Made by a program: the position numbers and the translations under genes
Notes under the pieces: model-generated
The model's database searches: none
What the model was told of the DNA's origin: nothing
The model's input: the letters and a program-made list of their open reading frames with translations, nothing else
Source: Craterostigma plantagineum
Taxonomy: Eukaryota > Streptophyta > Magnoliopsida > Lamiales > Linderniaceae
NCBI GenBank assembly: GCA_027422505.1
Contig: JAPQWV010000337.1
Coordinates: forward strand, 124,001-188,000
Reading direction: 5' to 3'
DNA length: 64,000 nt
Shown: piece by piece, positions 34,233 through 46,900 of the stretch
Layout of the letters: each line of letters opens with the position of its first letter
How positions within the stretch are numbered: position 1 is the first letter of the stretch

Positions 34233-34770
34233 TGTTGGGATCCGTGACCATATGGATCCAAAAAGACTTTAACCTTGATTGGATTAATTAAGGCGATAAA
34301 CCAAATACAGCGGAAATAGAAAACGTAACTGAGAATTCCATAACGTTCTTATTGAGAACCGGGTATGTGGATCTTCCAAGTACGCGTACGTGAAACCTTT
34401 TGCTCGGGGAAGATGGGTATGCCAAAGATCTTTAGACGGCAGTATCTAGGGTTTGACGAGAGTGACGCATGTGTGTTTCGTTATACATCACTTAGGACCA
34501 CACCCATATATATAGATGTCATAATGGGTCGGTCGGTTAATAAGCCCATCAGATATTTACGTTCCAGCGCCCAGGAATTCTACACAATTATTAATTAACT
34601 CCACACATCTTATTTAATTGCGACAGACCCTAGATTTGATTGATCACCGAATGGGTTGTTTAATTTAATTACAATATTTGGCATACGACGCATACCGCAA
34701 TACATGTACGTCTACATGTCCAAATATTAATCATGCTAGAAATACGTATTCGAATAGTCACAACCTAACA
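34233..34770 (-). repeat. 3' LTR of the 34.2-41.7 kb Copia element
   Basis: Direct repeat of 41153-41689 with scattered substitutions and small indels. On the plus strand it begins TGTTGGGATCCGTGACC and ends ACAACCTAACA. Confidence 0.93.
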
Positions 34771-35150
34771 ATCTCCCACTGGACTATAAGACGTCGTATT
34801 TATCCAATAAGGACCCTTCGTCGTATACTAAATAGCGTACCGAATATAGCTATAATCGAAGTGTCGCATATGAAACCAATCATGTCCATCAATATTGTCG
34901 ATGCAAGAACTAAAGGAGTTTTCGTATACATATATCATAACTTAACCCACAGTAATCACGAACACCAACTCCATCGAATGACATAGATCAAGCGTGGACG
35001 TGTAGCATGGAAATTACATGCTCAGAATTCCGAGATAAACTAATGGATATCTGAAAAACCCAAATGTCATGTCATAAACATGTATTAAAGAAACTGTATT
35101 AAATAGTCATTAAACACAGAATTTACAGAATCCACAATAAGACATAAAAC

Positions 35151-36952
35151 TTAATTCATCACACCAATACGAGCAACATGCTCATGAAATATAGCGGGCG
35201 CTAACGCTTTAGTAAGTGTGTTTGCAATCCAAAAATCTGTTCCTTTATGCTCAATGATTATATATCCACTCTGAACTCGTTCTTTCACAACTAGGAACTT
35301 AATGTCTATGTGCTTAGACCTGCAAGATCTCCTGTTGTTATTGGAATACATGACCGCCGAATTGTTGTCAGAGAATAGCTTATTGGTCGTTCAACAGAAT
35401 TGACAACTGTAAATTCTATCACTAAATTGCACAGCCAAACAACCTGGTTGGAGGCCTCGTAGCAAGCTACAAATTCTGCCTCCGTCGTAGATGAAGCGAT
35501 AAGTGTCTGTTTGACACTTTTCCAAGAAATCGCTCCACCAGCCAGCATAAAAACGTAACCAGATGTCGATTTGCGGCTGTCCAGGCATCCCGCAAAATCA
35601 GAGTCACAATACCCAATGATCTCCAAATACTCTGACTTTCTGTATATCTTTTGAAGATATCGAAAGACCCACCCTTTTGGCTGCTACCCAATGTTCTCTA
35701 CCTGTATTGCTTTGGTATCGACCAAGCATTCCTACGATGAACGCCAAATCAGGTCTGGAGCAAACTCGTGCGTACATTAAACTTCCCACTGCCGATTCAT
35801 CTGGTATATCCTTCATGTGCTTGGATTCCAAAATGTTATCCGGACGCTGTTTGAGGCTGAACTTATCACTTTTTGAGACAGGAGTGTCATGTGGACGACA
35901 ATTTTCCATGCTAAACCTTTGCAGTACGTTTTCGATGTAGCTCTTTTGTGATAATCCAAGAGTTCCCCGTGAGAGATCACGGTGAATATGGATCCCCAAT
36001 ACAAAAGAAGCTTCCCCAAGATCTTTCATGTCAAAGTGACCCGAAAGAATCTCTTGGTGTCCGAAGTAAATTAACATCGCTGCTAGCTAGTAAAATGTCG
36101 TCTACGTACAAGACCAAAAAGATAAACCTGCTTCCACCAAATTTGTGATACACACAGTCTTCAACAGAGTTAGCCTCAAAAACGAAAGAGGTGATCGTCT
36201 GGTGAAACTTTTGGTACCACTGACGAGAAGCCTGCTTGAGTCCGTAGACGGATTTCTTTAGTTTACAGACCAGTGGGCTAGATTTGTCTTAAGCTAAGCC
36301 CTCTGGCTGCAACATATATAGTTTCCTTGAGATCTCCATTGAGGAAAGCTGTCTTTACGTCCATTTGATGCAACTCAAGGTCAAAATGTGCCACAAGTGC
36401 CATGATAATTCTAAAAGAGTCTTTCGATGAAACTGGAGAGAAAGTCTCTTTATAATCTATGCCTTCCCTCTAGGTAAATCCTTTCACGACAAGACGAGCA
36501 TTATATCACTCAATGTCACCCAGTGATTCCCGTTTGGTTTTAAATACCCATTTGCAACCAATCGGTTTCACTCCTTCAGGTAACGAGACGAGATCCCAAA
36601 CGTCGTTGTCCTTCATGGATTGGATTTCCTCCTTTATGGCATTGGTCCATTCGTGAAACTTAGAGCTTTCCATTGCCTCTTGGTAAGTAAAGGGATCATC
36701 TCCCACTAAATCAATGGTATCCTCATGCTCGTGAAGAAATACAACGTAATCATTCGGAATTGCATTTCTCCTTTCTCGCGTTGACCTCCGTAGAGGCGCT
36801 GGTTCCATCTGAGGTGCATGAGTTTGTACTTGATGATCAGCTTCAGCTTCACCTTCATAAGGCTGATCATGATGAACAACTACAGGTGAAGTATGCTGAT
36901 CCATTGGAGGAACGATTTCATCTTCATCCATATCTCGAGGTCGGATAACCAC
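35151..36952 (-). pseudogene. Copia reverse transcriptase and RNase H, broken
   Basis: 36506-36952 holds the RT start (FHEWTNAIKEEIQSMKDNDVW, GCKWVFKTKRES). YVDDILLAS, the catalytic centre, is encoded near 36090-36120. 35604-36077 continues RT (SYIENVLQRFSM, then PDLAFIVGMLGRY). 35306-35626 is RNase H ([31 protein letters not shown]), followed by a tail at 35151-35351. The pieces lie in several frames. Confidence 0.9.
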
Positions 36953-37129
36953 AGGGACAAAATTTTCGTCCTGACCGACCTGAGCTGTATGAAGAGGAAT
37001 TTTTGAACCCTCTTCTTCGAATAGAAAATCGTTTCGATTATCCTTATCCTCCCCAAACTCAAGATCCTCGAAGAACCTGGCATTTCCTGTCTCGAAAAAT
37101 GTTCTTAATGTGGGATCATAAAATTTATA

Positions 37130-37730
37130 GCCTCGTAATTTTTCCGGATAACCTACGAAGTAGCTACTAACAGTCCTTGAGTTGAATTTCTTCTCGCCTG
37201 GCCTGTAAGGCCGTTCCTCAGTAGGACATCCCCAAACTCGTAAATGCCTAAGGACGGGCCTTTTACCCGTCTATAACTCAGAAGGGGTACTGTTCGTAGC
37301 TTTAGTAGGGACTCTGTTAAGAATGTAGGCTGCGGTTCTTAATACGTCGCCCCAGAGAGAGTGAGGTAAAGTCGTACGAGCAATCAAACTTCTCACCATA
37401 TCCTGAAGGGTTCTGTTTCGTCTCTCAGCAACACCGTTCATATTTGGACTTCCTGGCATGGTGTACTGAGGGACGATCCCACACTCCTCTAGAAACTTAG
37501 CAAACAGTCATGGACGTTGTCCACCTGATCCGTCATACCTCCCGTAGTATTCTCCACCCGGTCTAATAGCCTTAATCGTTTTGCCGTGTCGATTTTCGAC
37601 TTCGGCTTTAAATGCCTTAAAAACGTCAAGTGCTTCAGCCAAATACCCGTAACGAGAGTAATCATCGATGAACATGATAAAATAGCATTGTCCATTCCAA
37701 GAAGCCGTAGGGAATGGACCACACACATCC
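37130..37730 (-). pseudogene. Copia integrase, broken
   Basis: The catalytic core is at 37508-37728 (IMFIDDYSRYGYL) and the C-terminal part at 37271-37459 (NMNGVAERRNRTLQDMVRSL, then ILNRVPTKA). A frame break lies between them at about 37460-37510. Confidence 0.88.
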
Positions 37731-38019
37731 GTATGAATCAGTTCTTAGACATCGTTAGCTCTCTCAGCATTTATTTTTCTTTTATTTGTTGTTCTACCCT
37801 TTATACACTCGATATATAAATGATCTCCGGATTTATCAAGTGTTTTCAGAATTCCATATAGATGAATCTTTCGGCATCACTGGGCTTTCGCCAGTTTAGG
37901 CAGTCCTTCATAGACATACTTATACGAGTTGTAGCACCAGAATCATCCCACCAAGTATGTCTCTGTACGGAAATCAAATTGATTTCAGCGCTTACAAAAA
38001 TCAAATTTTTCTTTAGGCG

Positions 38020-38120
38020 CCAAGCATGATATTTGGCACAATCATTCTTTATATGAGAAGTTTTCTTGCAGAAGAAGCATTGAATTAATTTTTCTTTATG
38101 CTCTTTGTCAGAGCCCTTAG
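38020..38120 (-). pseudogene. Gag zinc-knuckle remnant of the Copia element
   Basis: The minus strand encodes CFFCKKTSHIKNDC, a CCHC knuckle with typical Copia context (KYHAWRLKK). The rest of gag, expected to the right, is not recognisable. Confidence 0.7.
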
Positions 38121-39439
38121 GCTTCTTCTGTTTAACCGCAGTTTACTTAGGTACTTTATTTTTCCAAGCATCAAATATTGTACCATTAGTTGTTAATATT
38201 ATATTCACGACAGAGTTCGTCGCCGTAACAACGACGATATCAGCTGAGAAGAGAACGATGATTGAACTAACTCACAATTTTAAGCTTTAATTATGATTAA
38301 AAATTAAATAATATCAACCCATCTCCAGCTTAATCGTTGTGCAAAAGAGCCTAGCGGAGGTTAGGTAGTCAATCCACGAGTGATCAAAATGGTGCAACGA
38401 TCAAGCGTTCGTACCCTATTCCAGCCAAGTAGTCGACTTCCGAAGGGCCGATCAACTACTCACAATGAAAAAACCTTCAGGTACTTCAGCTTACCGTCAC
38501 AGACGTACACAAGCCACTGCCAGATAATCACCTTTCGAAGGGCCGGTCGAAATATCCGCATGCGTCATGTTACACCACCGACCGGATTATTAGATTTATA
38601 AAATCTCCACAGCAGAGGTCACGAAGGTGACTATACTGCTTCAATAAAATATCTCTAATAATCGATATGCTAAATAAACATCTTTATGCCGTTATTAAAT
38701 TTAATAATCATTGCCTGTTAAAAGTCACAATTTTTCCGAATACTTCTGATTTTAATAGCACCCTGAGTAGTCACGGAAAATAGCCAACCAATAACACATT
38801 TATTGGACTTAATTAAATTTGTCCAAATCTGAACTGGGCCTAGAATTATTCTAGAATCAATATGGCCCATTACTAAACTATAGGCAGCCTACGAGAAAAA
38901 CTAAAAAGGCCCAATAATTTTTTTTAACCTGATGTGGGCCAAAATAAACTGAGCCCACTAGTAAAACCCTAAAGCAGCCCTAGCGTAACATGCCAGTAAA
39001 TGGAAAGTAACGCACGAATTCCTAGACAGCTACTTAATAAGAATTAAGGGCTATTTAAATGTCGGGCCCTATTAGCAAGTTTGGTTAGAAATCAGGCCCC
39101 ATTAATGTTTGGGCTAAAGAGAATGACCCAATTTAAGGTTTTATTAGAGTTCAGGCTCCAAATGATGCAAAAAGACATTTTTACCCTTGTTTATTCAGCT
39201 TTCCCGCCCAAAACACTGACTTGTTTATTCGGTACCACTTCATCGCAATCTGGTACCACATTATTTTGGTATATTTTATTATTCCAATTTGGGTAACACT
39301 TCTTATGATAATTGTACCGCTTTACTACTTTTTAGTACCGCATCTACTAATATTAAATATCAAATGTACCACTTTACTCCATTCTAATACCACATCTTCT
39401 AAAACTAATACCAAATGAGAATAAGTAATATCTCGTACC

Positions 39440-40240
39440 AGTTTTTTTGCTAACAAATTCATATGGTAATTATACCACTTTATGCCTTTCTGGTAACGAA
39501 TTATTTGAAATAAATACCACATGAGAATAAGTACTATCTCGTACCACCTGAGTAACAATTCATATGGTAATTATACCACTTTATGCCTTTCTGGTTCCGA
39601 ATCATTTGAAATAAATATCACATGAGAATAAGTAATATCTCGTACCTGATGGTAATTATACCACTTTATGCCTTTCTGTTACCGAATCATTTGAAATAAA
39701 TACCACATGAGAATGAGTAATATCTCGTACCTGTTGATTAACAATTCATATGGTAATTATACCACTTTATGCCTTTCTGGTACCGAATCATTTGAAATAA
39801 ATACCACATGAGAATAAGTAATATCTCGTACCTGTTGATTAACAATTCATATGGTAACTATATCACTTTACGCCTTTCTGTTAGCGAATCATTTGAAATA
39901 AATACCACATGAGAATAAGTAATATCTCGTACCAGTTGATTAACAATCCATATGGTAATTATACCACTTTACGCCTTTCTGGTACCGAATCATTTGAAAT
40001 AAATACCACATGAGAATAAGTAATATCTCGTACCTGTTGATTAACAATCCATATGGTAGTTATACCACTTTATGCTTTTCTGATATCGAATCATTTGAAA
40101 TAAATACCACATGAGAATAATTAATATCTCATACCAGTTGATAAACAAATGGTAATTATACCTTTAGTCCTTTCTAGTACCAGTTTTGTTAACGATTCAA
40201 TTGTAATTATACCACTTTACTCCTTTTTTATACCGCATTG
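39440..40240. repeat. 101-bp tandem repeat array inside the Copia leader
   Basis: About eight copies. The landmark ATATGGTAATTATACC recurs at spacings of 101, 85, 101, 101, 101, 101 and 94. Each unit contains CCACATGAGAATAAGTAA and TGCCTTTCTGGTACCGAATC. One unit lost about 16 bp. It lies where gag and leader should be, between the primer site (41.14 kb) and the knuckle (38.1 kb). Confidence 0.92.
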
Positions 40241-40629
40241 TCTAAAATGAATACCAAAAGATAATATCTCTTTATATAACACCTACAAGGGCATTTTCGT
40301 CAGATTATATTTTATGTCCCTTTACTATGATTTTTATGAAAAGTATGTCCTTAAAACTATATTTTATATGAGTAGGGCCTTAGAATTCAAACAAAAACTA
40401 ACGTAGGGACATGAAACTTCAAGCTCCCAAGAATTAATGCGGCAGCTACCCTATAAAACCCCAAGCTAGTCCAAAAGAAATTTAAGTGGGTCGAAAATTG
40501 AGTCCATTATTAACCATAGGGCTGCTTTTCCTTTACAGCCAATAAACAGCCCTCACGCCCTAGACAGCCCAAACGTTCTAATAGGTCCATTTACTAAACC
40601 TGTAAAAACCCTAATGAATTTAGCACCAA

Positions 40630-41100
40630 ATGGCTGAACGAAATCCCCAAATAGTGCAGCCGTCACGCCACCCAAGGCAGGGCAGCCACCTCCTTAACGG
40701 TTTGGACAGCCACACGGCTATCACTGCGCGGCCGCTCGCACAGCCTGGCGGCGCTCGACGACGACGCCTGTACAGCCGCCACCATGTCGCCTACGTACAG
40801 CCGCACATGGCGCCAGAGTCGCTGCCAGGCAGCCCCAACGCACAGCCCCGAAGCAGCGTGAAGAACAATCCCAGCCACGCCGCTGCCGAATTTTGAGAGC
40901 AGCAGCGCCCAACAACGCTGTTCCGCTCGTCGACCGGCAGCTTTGTTTCGGAGCACCAAAACACAGCGCCCAATGGCGCTGCTGTGCCGTGACTTTCACA
41001 GCCACGCAGCGTTACACATGCCTAACAACGCCGATTTGTAATTTTCCGAAGTAGCGGCAACGGCGCGGCAACCGCGCCTACGCAGCCCTCACGGTGCAAA
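40630..41100. other. GC-rich Copia leader
   Basis: The remaining leader up to the primer site is GC-rich with repeated CAGCC/GCAGC words. ORFs here are products of base composition, not genes. Confidence 0.5.
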
Positions 41101-41152
41101 ATTCCCAAATTCTTAAACCACTTAATCAACAGCAAGGGGCTCTGATACCACT

Positions 41153-41689
41153 TGTTGGGATCCGTGACCGTATGGATCTGGAAAGACTTTAACCTTGATT
41201 GGATTAATTAAGGCGATAAACCAAATACAGCGGAAATAGAAAACGTACCTGAGAATTCCATAGCGTTCTTATTGAGAACCGGGTATGTGGATCTTCCAAG
41301 TACGCGTACGTGAAACCTTTAGCTCGGGGAAGATGGGTACCCCAAAGATCTTTAGACGGCAATCTCTAGGGTTTGACGAGAGTGACGGCTGTGTGTTTCG
41401 TTATACAGCACTTAGGGATCACACTCATATATATATATGTCATAATGGGCCGGCCCGTTAATAAGCCCATCATATATTTACGTTCCAGCCCCAGGATTTC
41501 TACACAATTATCAATTAACTCCACACATCTTATTTAATTGCGATAGACCCCATTAAATTTGATTGATCACTGCATGGGTTAACTTAATTACAATATTTGG
41601 CATACGACTAATACCGCAATACATGTACGTCTACATGTCCGAATGTTAATCGTGCTAGAAATACGTAGTCGAATAGTCACAACCTAACA
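41153..41689 (-). repeat. 5' LTR of the 34.2-41.7 kb Copia element
   Basis: On the minus strand it starts TGTTAGGTTGTGAC and ends GGATCCCAACA, followed by AG and the primer site TGGTATCAGAGCC. Confidence 0.93.
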
Positions 41690-42311
41690 GCTTCAACGTG
41701 TGCTCTGTCTTTTTTGGTCAATAATACCAAACCTCCAAATACTCATACCACAAGTTGTCGGGTGATATTGCTCCTTGAGGTCCCATCATTCCCAATAATA
41801 TAATATACTTGATTGTATGCGAATATGGGCCGAATACAAGATAGTTTGGGCTGCTTTGTTCGTACAATAAAATGGACTGTTGATTTAGGAGATAGGTCGA
41901 GTTCAACCGAAGTTTTCTGGCAGACTGCGCAACATTGGCGCAAATGGAATAACTTTGCGCTCAGATATCCAAATTCCAATCAGTAAATTTTCGCACAAAC
42001 TAGACTCGCAGACGATCGCAACCATATAAATGTCGTAGTGTAATTCCTCCTAGAGAAAAGCAGTTTTTTCATCAAAATTCACTCCAATTGTCGTCTTGAA
42101 ATCCATAAAATATGTAAACTAATTAAAGCTTTTAAAAACGTATCAAGACGACTTAATTTAGCCCGCAAATGACTTATTTATCATAAATATAAACGTATAA
42201 AACTACGTTTATCAATATCCACCATATTTAATAAATTATGAAAAATAATAGGTAAATCGAAAATTTATACAAATATATATATGTGATAATATATATTTAT
42301 AATATAAAATA

Positions 42312-42450
42312 GGGGATTCAACACTTAAATACCTACATCAATAAAAATTAAACAGTTCAGTCCCTTGTCAGACTTATTTTTAACCTAGGTACCTACTTGA
42401 ATTTTATCTTACTGATAGGTACCTAACTGACGGATTTACCCTGATAAAAC
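42312..42450 (+). repeat. Left TIR of the MULE
   Basis: Contains CTTGTCAGACTTATTTTTAA and CTAGGTACCTACTTGAATTT, found inverted at the right end. The outermost 20 bp are less well matched. Confidence 0.75.
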
Positions 42451-42489
42451 TGATTTATTACATCATTTACCTAGTTTCTTATTTCACCT

Positions 42490-43140
42490 CACGTTCGTTC
42501 TTAAAAAAAAAATCGCACCATCCCAAGCCAACCCAAATCGCGCATCTTTCTCCCAGAAATCGACCCGCGTTTGTTTTTGCTTCAGATTCAACGTCGTGGG
42601 TTCTCATTCGTCGTGGTATTCCCCTTCTGAAATCGATAGGTAAGTCGTTTGCTTCATTACAGTACGTCGTGGCATTTCGTAGTGGTATTACAGTTACCAA
42701 TAAGCTTGTATCTAGTTTGATTGCCGTTATTCGTTGGGTTTAAGCATTTTTCGGTTAATATTCGTAACAATAGCTGCGTGTTTTTCGAATGACATCGATT
42801 TGTTATTCGATTAGGGTTCTTTGGAATGGTTCAGTTTAGTGTGGTAGCTTTGTGCGTGTATCTTCAAATGGGTGGACTGATTGTTGTCGATTTGGGAGTT
42901 TTTCGAACGGGGTCAATTTGTTTTGGTACTACACGAACACTGTATTTGGTACCATCTATTTGGGCAAATTGGTACGCCGTGTGTGTATAAAATGGTACTG
43001 CTTATTAGCAGTTTTACTTTTTTGCAGAAATGCCTCTGCAGGACATATCTGAGCTTTCTTACAGATGTCATCCTGCACTTTTTTTTTATTTACGTTCGGG
43101 TCTGATGGCCTCGCATAAGATGACCTGGGCCGCTAGAGCA
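42490..43140 (+). other. Possible captured gene fragment in the MULE
   Basis: A CpG-richer stretch (42530-42660) looks like a 5' leader, with CGATAGGTAAGTCG as a possible splice donor. At 43022-43140 an AG acceptor is followed by an open stretch reading MPLQDISELSYRCHPALFF up to TWAARAF and a GTAAGT donor. I do not recognise the protein. Expression and a parent gene are unproven. Confidence 0.35.
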
Positions 43141-43479
43141 TTCGTAAGTTTTAACATTGTACATATTTTCGTCGGCCGTGTTGTAGTTCTGCGTTAATGT
43201 CTTTTCTATATTGTGCAAGCACATTTTCTGATGAATTGTTGGGCACGAAAGTATGAGTATCTATGAAAGAAGACCGTGGATCCAGAGTTTAACCGGTCCC
43301 AATTTGGCACGTAGACTGTTTGGAGACTTTGTTGTTTAAGTTCAGTTATTTGACTTGGGGATGAGACTGTTTGGAAACTGTGTTGTTTATGTTATATTTA
43401 TCTTGTGAATGAGAGTGTTTGGAGACTCATTGATGTCGTTTGTTGTGTAGTTGTATGAGACTTTGTCTGTATTTTATGC

Positions 43480-44490
43480 AGTACCAGTTTTTATATTAGC
43501 GTACATTATCTTTTACATACAGAGTACCATAATGTGCAGGTTTACCGTACCATAATCAGAATATATGAAGTACCTTATCTTTTACCTTGACGTACCTATC
43601 TTTTACATATATAGTACCATAATCTGCAAGTTTACCGTACCATTATGTATAAATATATTGTACCATAACTAGAATATATGAAGTACCTTATCTTTACATA
43701 TATCCTGCATAGTCACATACCTTATCTTTTACATATATAGTACCATAATAGGTTTACCGTATCATTATGTTTACATATACAGTATCCTAATTTGCAAGTA
43801 TACCGTAATATATGTAAATTTGTTACTGTAATATATGCCCGTTTGGTACCCTATGATATGCAAATTAGGTACCGTAATATATGCCTGTTTGATACTGTAA
43901 TATATGCCTGTTTGGTACCCTACGATATGCAAAAGTGGTACAGTAATATATGCAATATTTTATGCAGTACCATATGTTTTATGAGACTGTCCGTATTTTA
44001 TGCAGTACCATATGTTTTTATATGATAGTACCTTTACATACAGAGTATCATAATATGAATTTTAACCGTACCATTATGTAAACATATAGCGCACCATAAA
44101 CAGAAGATATGAAGTACATTGTCTTTTATATTACCGTACCATATCGTTTACATACAGAGTACCATAATATGAAGGTTAACTGTATCGTTATGTAAATATA
44201 TGGTGTACCATAAATAGAAGATATGAAGTACATTGTCTTTCATATTGCCGTACCATATTTTTTTACATACGGAGTACCATAATATGCGGGTTAACCGTAC
44301 CATTATGTGTATATGTCCCGTACCATAAATAGAATATATGAAGTACCTTATATGTGTACAGTAAGATAGCTTATCTTGTACAGTAAGGTACCTTATCATT
44401 TACATATATAGTACCTTTATCTGTAGGTTTACCGTGTCGCTATGTATACATATATTGTACCCTAATATGCAAGTATACCGTACCATTTGT
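43480..44490. repeat. GTACC-rich satellite-like array A inside the MULE
   Basis: Irregular repeats of TTTACATATATAGTACCATAAT and GGTTTACCGTACCATTATGT. A sub-block (43795-43965) with the unit GTAATATATGCCTGTTTGGTAC is the reverse complement of the array B unit. Confidence 0.85.
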
Positions 44491-45160
44491 TATACATCGG
44501 AAATAAATAGATTCCTAAGCGAATCGCGTTGTTATGCATGATTTCGACAATACCTAACAATAATAACATGAAAAAAATATAGAAAAAACGCACATGGAGG
44601 ACTTACCAGATTTTCAAATTATGTTGTAAGATGTTCTTGCTTCTATCCTTATATTCTAATGAATCTTGGAGTTCGAAAGTTTAATTCGTGCGTGTAAGGC
44701 CTAATGCACCTAATTTGATCTGAAACATAACTAATACACTATATTAGTGTTTTAGGGTGGTTCCAGATGAAAAACTAATTCGTACGACCTCGAAAAATAC
44801 TAACCCTAGTATGACGTATCACATATTTAAGGGACGACGTACGTTACTTAGCTTTGTAGGGGTACCTATTTTTTTTATTGTAAGCGTACCATCTCAGACA
44901 CGGTTGTAGTACCCAAAATTACATATGACATCAAACATTTTATGAAAGCCAATGACATGTCACATGAGCTGTCTTTTTGATTTAATACCTCGACGTCAGA
45001 AATCTGTCCACTCATACAGAAAAATGTCATAAATATGTCCAGTCATGACAGAAAAACGTCAGAGTTGTCTCTTTATTTCTCCACATCAACATCTTCTTAA
45101 ATGCTTCGTTTCTGATGAAATATAGCCAAGTCTTAAATTCAAACTTACTTTAATTTATAC
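44490..45160. other. Spacer between the two MULE arrays
   Basis: Unique AT-rich DNA, with a short repeated ATGTC/CTGTC(C/A)A-type stretch at about 44985-45080. No gene is seen. Confidence 0.4.
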
Positions 45161-46150
45161 GGTACCTATTTCTGAAACGATACAGTACCATACGTGGTAT
45201 GTTTAGTGTACCTTATTTGCCTATATTACAGTACCTTGTTGGCTTATATTACAGTACCTTGTTGGCTTAGAGTACAGTACTTTGTTGGCATATATTAGAG
45301 TACCTTGTTGGCTTTTATTACAGTATTTTGTTGGCATATATGCCCATCTCTTTGTTCTCATATATTACATTACCAAATTGACATAAATTACTATATCAAA
45401 TTTCCATATATTACGGTATCAAACTGGCATATATTACAGTACCAAATTGAAATATATTACGGTACCAAACTGGCATATATTACAGTACCAAATTTGCATA
45501 TATTACGGTATCAAACTGGCATAAAGTACGATATCAAATTTGCATGTATTTAGGTATCAAACTGGCATATATTACAGTACCAAATTGACATATATTACGG
45601 TATCAAACTGACGTATATTACAATACCTAATTTGCATATATTACGGTATCAAACAGGCATATATTACAATATCAAATTTGTAATATATATTGCGGTATTA
45701 AACTGGCATATATTACAGTACCAAATTGACATATATTACGGTACCAAACTGGCATATATTGCAGTACCAAATTTGCATATATTACGGTAGCAAACTGGCA
45801 TATAATAGAGTATCGAATTTGCATATATTACGATATCAAAATGGCATATATTACAATATCAAATTTTCATATATTACGGTATCAAACTGGCATATATCAC
45901 CGTACCAAATTGACATATATTACGATACCAAACTGACATATATTACATTATCAAATTTGCATATATTACGGTATCAAACTGGCATAAATGCAGTATCAAA
46001 TTTGCATATATTACAGTACCATGTTGGCATATATTACAGTAACAAATTGGCATATATTACGGTACCAAATTTGCATATATTACAGTACCAAATTGGCATA
46101 TATTAGGGTACCATGTTGGCATATATTAGGGTACCATGTTTGCATACATT
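45160..46150. repeat. 23-24-bp tandem array B inside the MULE
   Basis: Roughly 35 copies of CATATATTACGGTATCAAACTGG / CATATATTACAGTACCAAATTGG, alternating in two subtypes. The long ORFs over it (45305-45553, 45726-46106) read as monotonous Tyr/Ile/His repeats and are array artefacts. Confidence 0.9.
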
Positions 46151-46159
46151 ACATTAGAT

Positions 46160-46900
46160 AACTGGCATGCCGGGAATCGATATTCGACCACCTTCTTTGG
46201 AGGGATACGTATATATCGATAAGCATCGTTGCTTCATGATTAATAGTAAGGAAGACTCCCTTTTATACTCACACATTGCAAATAACGTCCCGCCACCAAC
46301 CGAATTTGCAGATGCTATATTTTCAGATAATATGACAACCTTTCTAAATGGTACGTTGTATAGTTTAGATTGATACTGCATAATAGGACATTTTGGTACC
46401 ATATAGACAGGTTACTTGGTACGTAACATAAATACACAAAGATACTGCATAACATAAACGTCCAATCGGACTGTATCACATAATATATTTAGGTACGGTA
46501 AAACAACAAACCATGGTACGTAATATACATAACAAATGGTACGTCGTAACAGTTCTTAAAAAAAATCCAAAATCTCGATGGATTAGCCTCAATAACTACC
46601 AAATCCTAACATTCCACCCTTATATCGAGCTCTTGGAGCGCATTGAGCTCCCGGATTTGGGCTAAACCTTGAACAAACGCGTCAAATCGACTAACCAAAC
46701 CCTTTGCAAAAGAAAAGATTACCTGATAAAATTAAGACCCAAAATCAAGAATCAAAATCAAGAACCCAACTTTCAAGAGGCTCGTCGATCGTTGTCTGGC
46801 GCCGGAACGAGCGGAAGGAGGTGGCCGGCAAGACGGAAATTCGTCGACGGGGATGGAGCTCGAATTTTGCAGAAAAAAAACTGAAAAGAGAAAAGAAATA
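46160..46900. other. Right interior of the MULE
   Basis: Non-repetitive DNA with a 68-codon ORF (46167-46373) of unknown nature. A GC-rich stretch at 46780-46870 resembles a 5' leader or first exon. No recognised domain. Confidence 0.35.

Larger units (their letters stand above)
34233..41689 (-). mobile_element. Complete Ty1/Copia element with identical 5-bp TSD
   Basis: LTRs of about 537 bp at 34233-34770 and 41153-41689 begin TGTT and end AACA in either reading. The TSD GCTTC is perfect (34228-34232 and 41690-41694). The primer site TGGTATCAGAGCCCC (minus strand) lies at 41137-41150, and the polypurine tract AGTGGGAGAT beside the left LTR. Pol pieces lie at 35150-37730, all minus. Gag is missing apart from a zinc knuckle, and tandem repeats occupy the leader. 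The pol frames are interrupted, so the element is structurally complete but defective. Confidence 0.93.
32470..42214 (-). mobile_element. Solo LTR of an Athila/Tat-like element, interrupted by SINE and Copia
   Basis: On the minus strand the LTR starts TGATAAACGTAG (42214) and ends CGCTTGCGATCA (32470), with the perfect 5-bp TSD ATATC at 32465-32469 and 42215-42219. Its start (TGATAAA) and a U5 stretch (TTCGATACTCG, CATATTCGTTTTA) match the LTR at 56255-57954. No primer site or internal region remains, so it is a solo LTR of about 2.3 kb in the pieces 32470-34232 and 41690-42214. Confidence 0.8.

Noticed and set aside
40630..41005. Several 60-98-codon ORFs in the Copia leader
   Set aside because: They overlap in several frames of a GC-rich stretch between primer site and repeat array. 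A composition artefact.
45305..46106. Repetitive Tyr/Ile/His protein over array B
   Set aside because: The array unit is AT-rich and stop-poor in one frame. Reading frame changes with unit length, and there is no start context or homology.
39440..46150. CRISPR-like arrays (regular repeats with spacers)
   Set aside because: The repeats are contiguous and diverged, without unique spacers, and the genome is eukaryotic.
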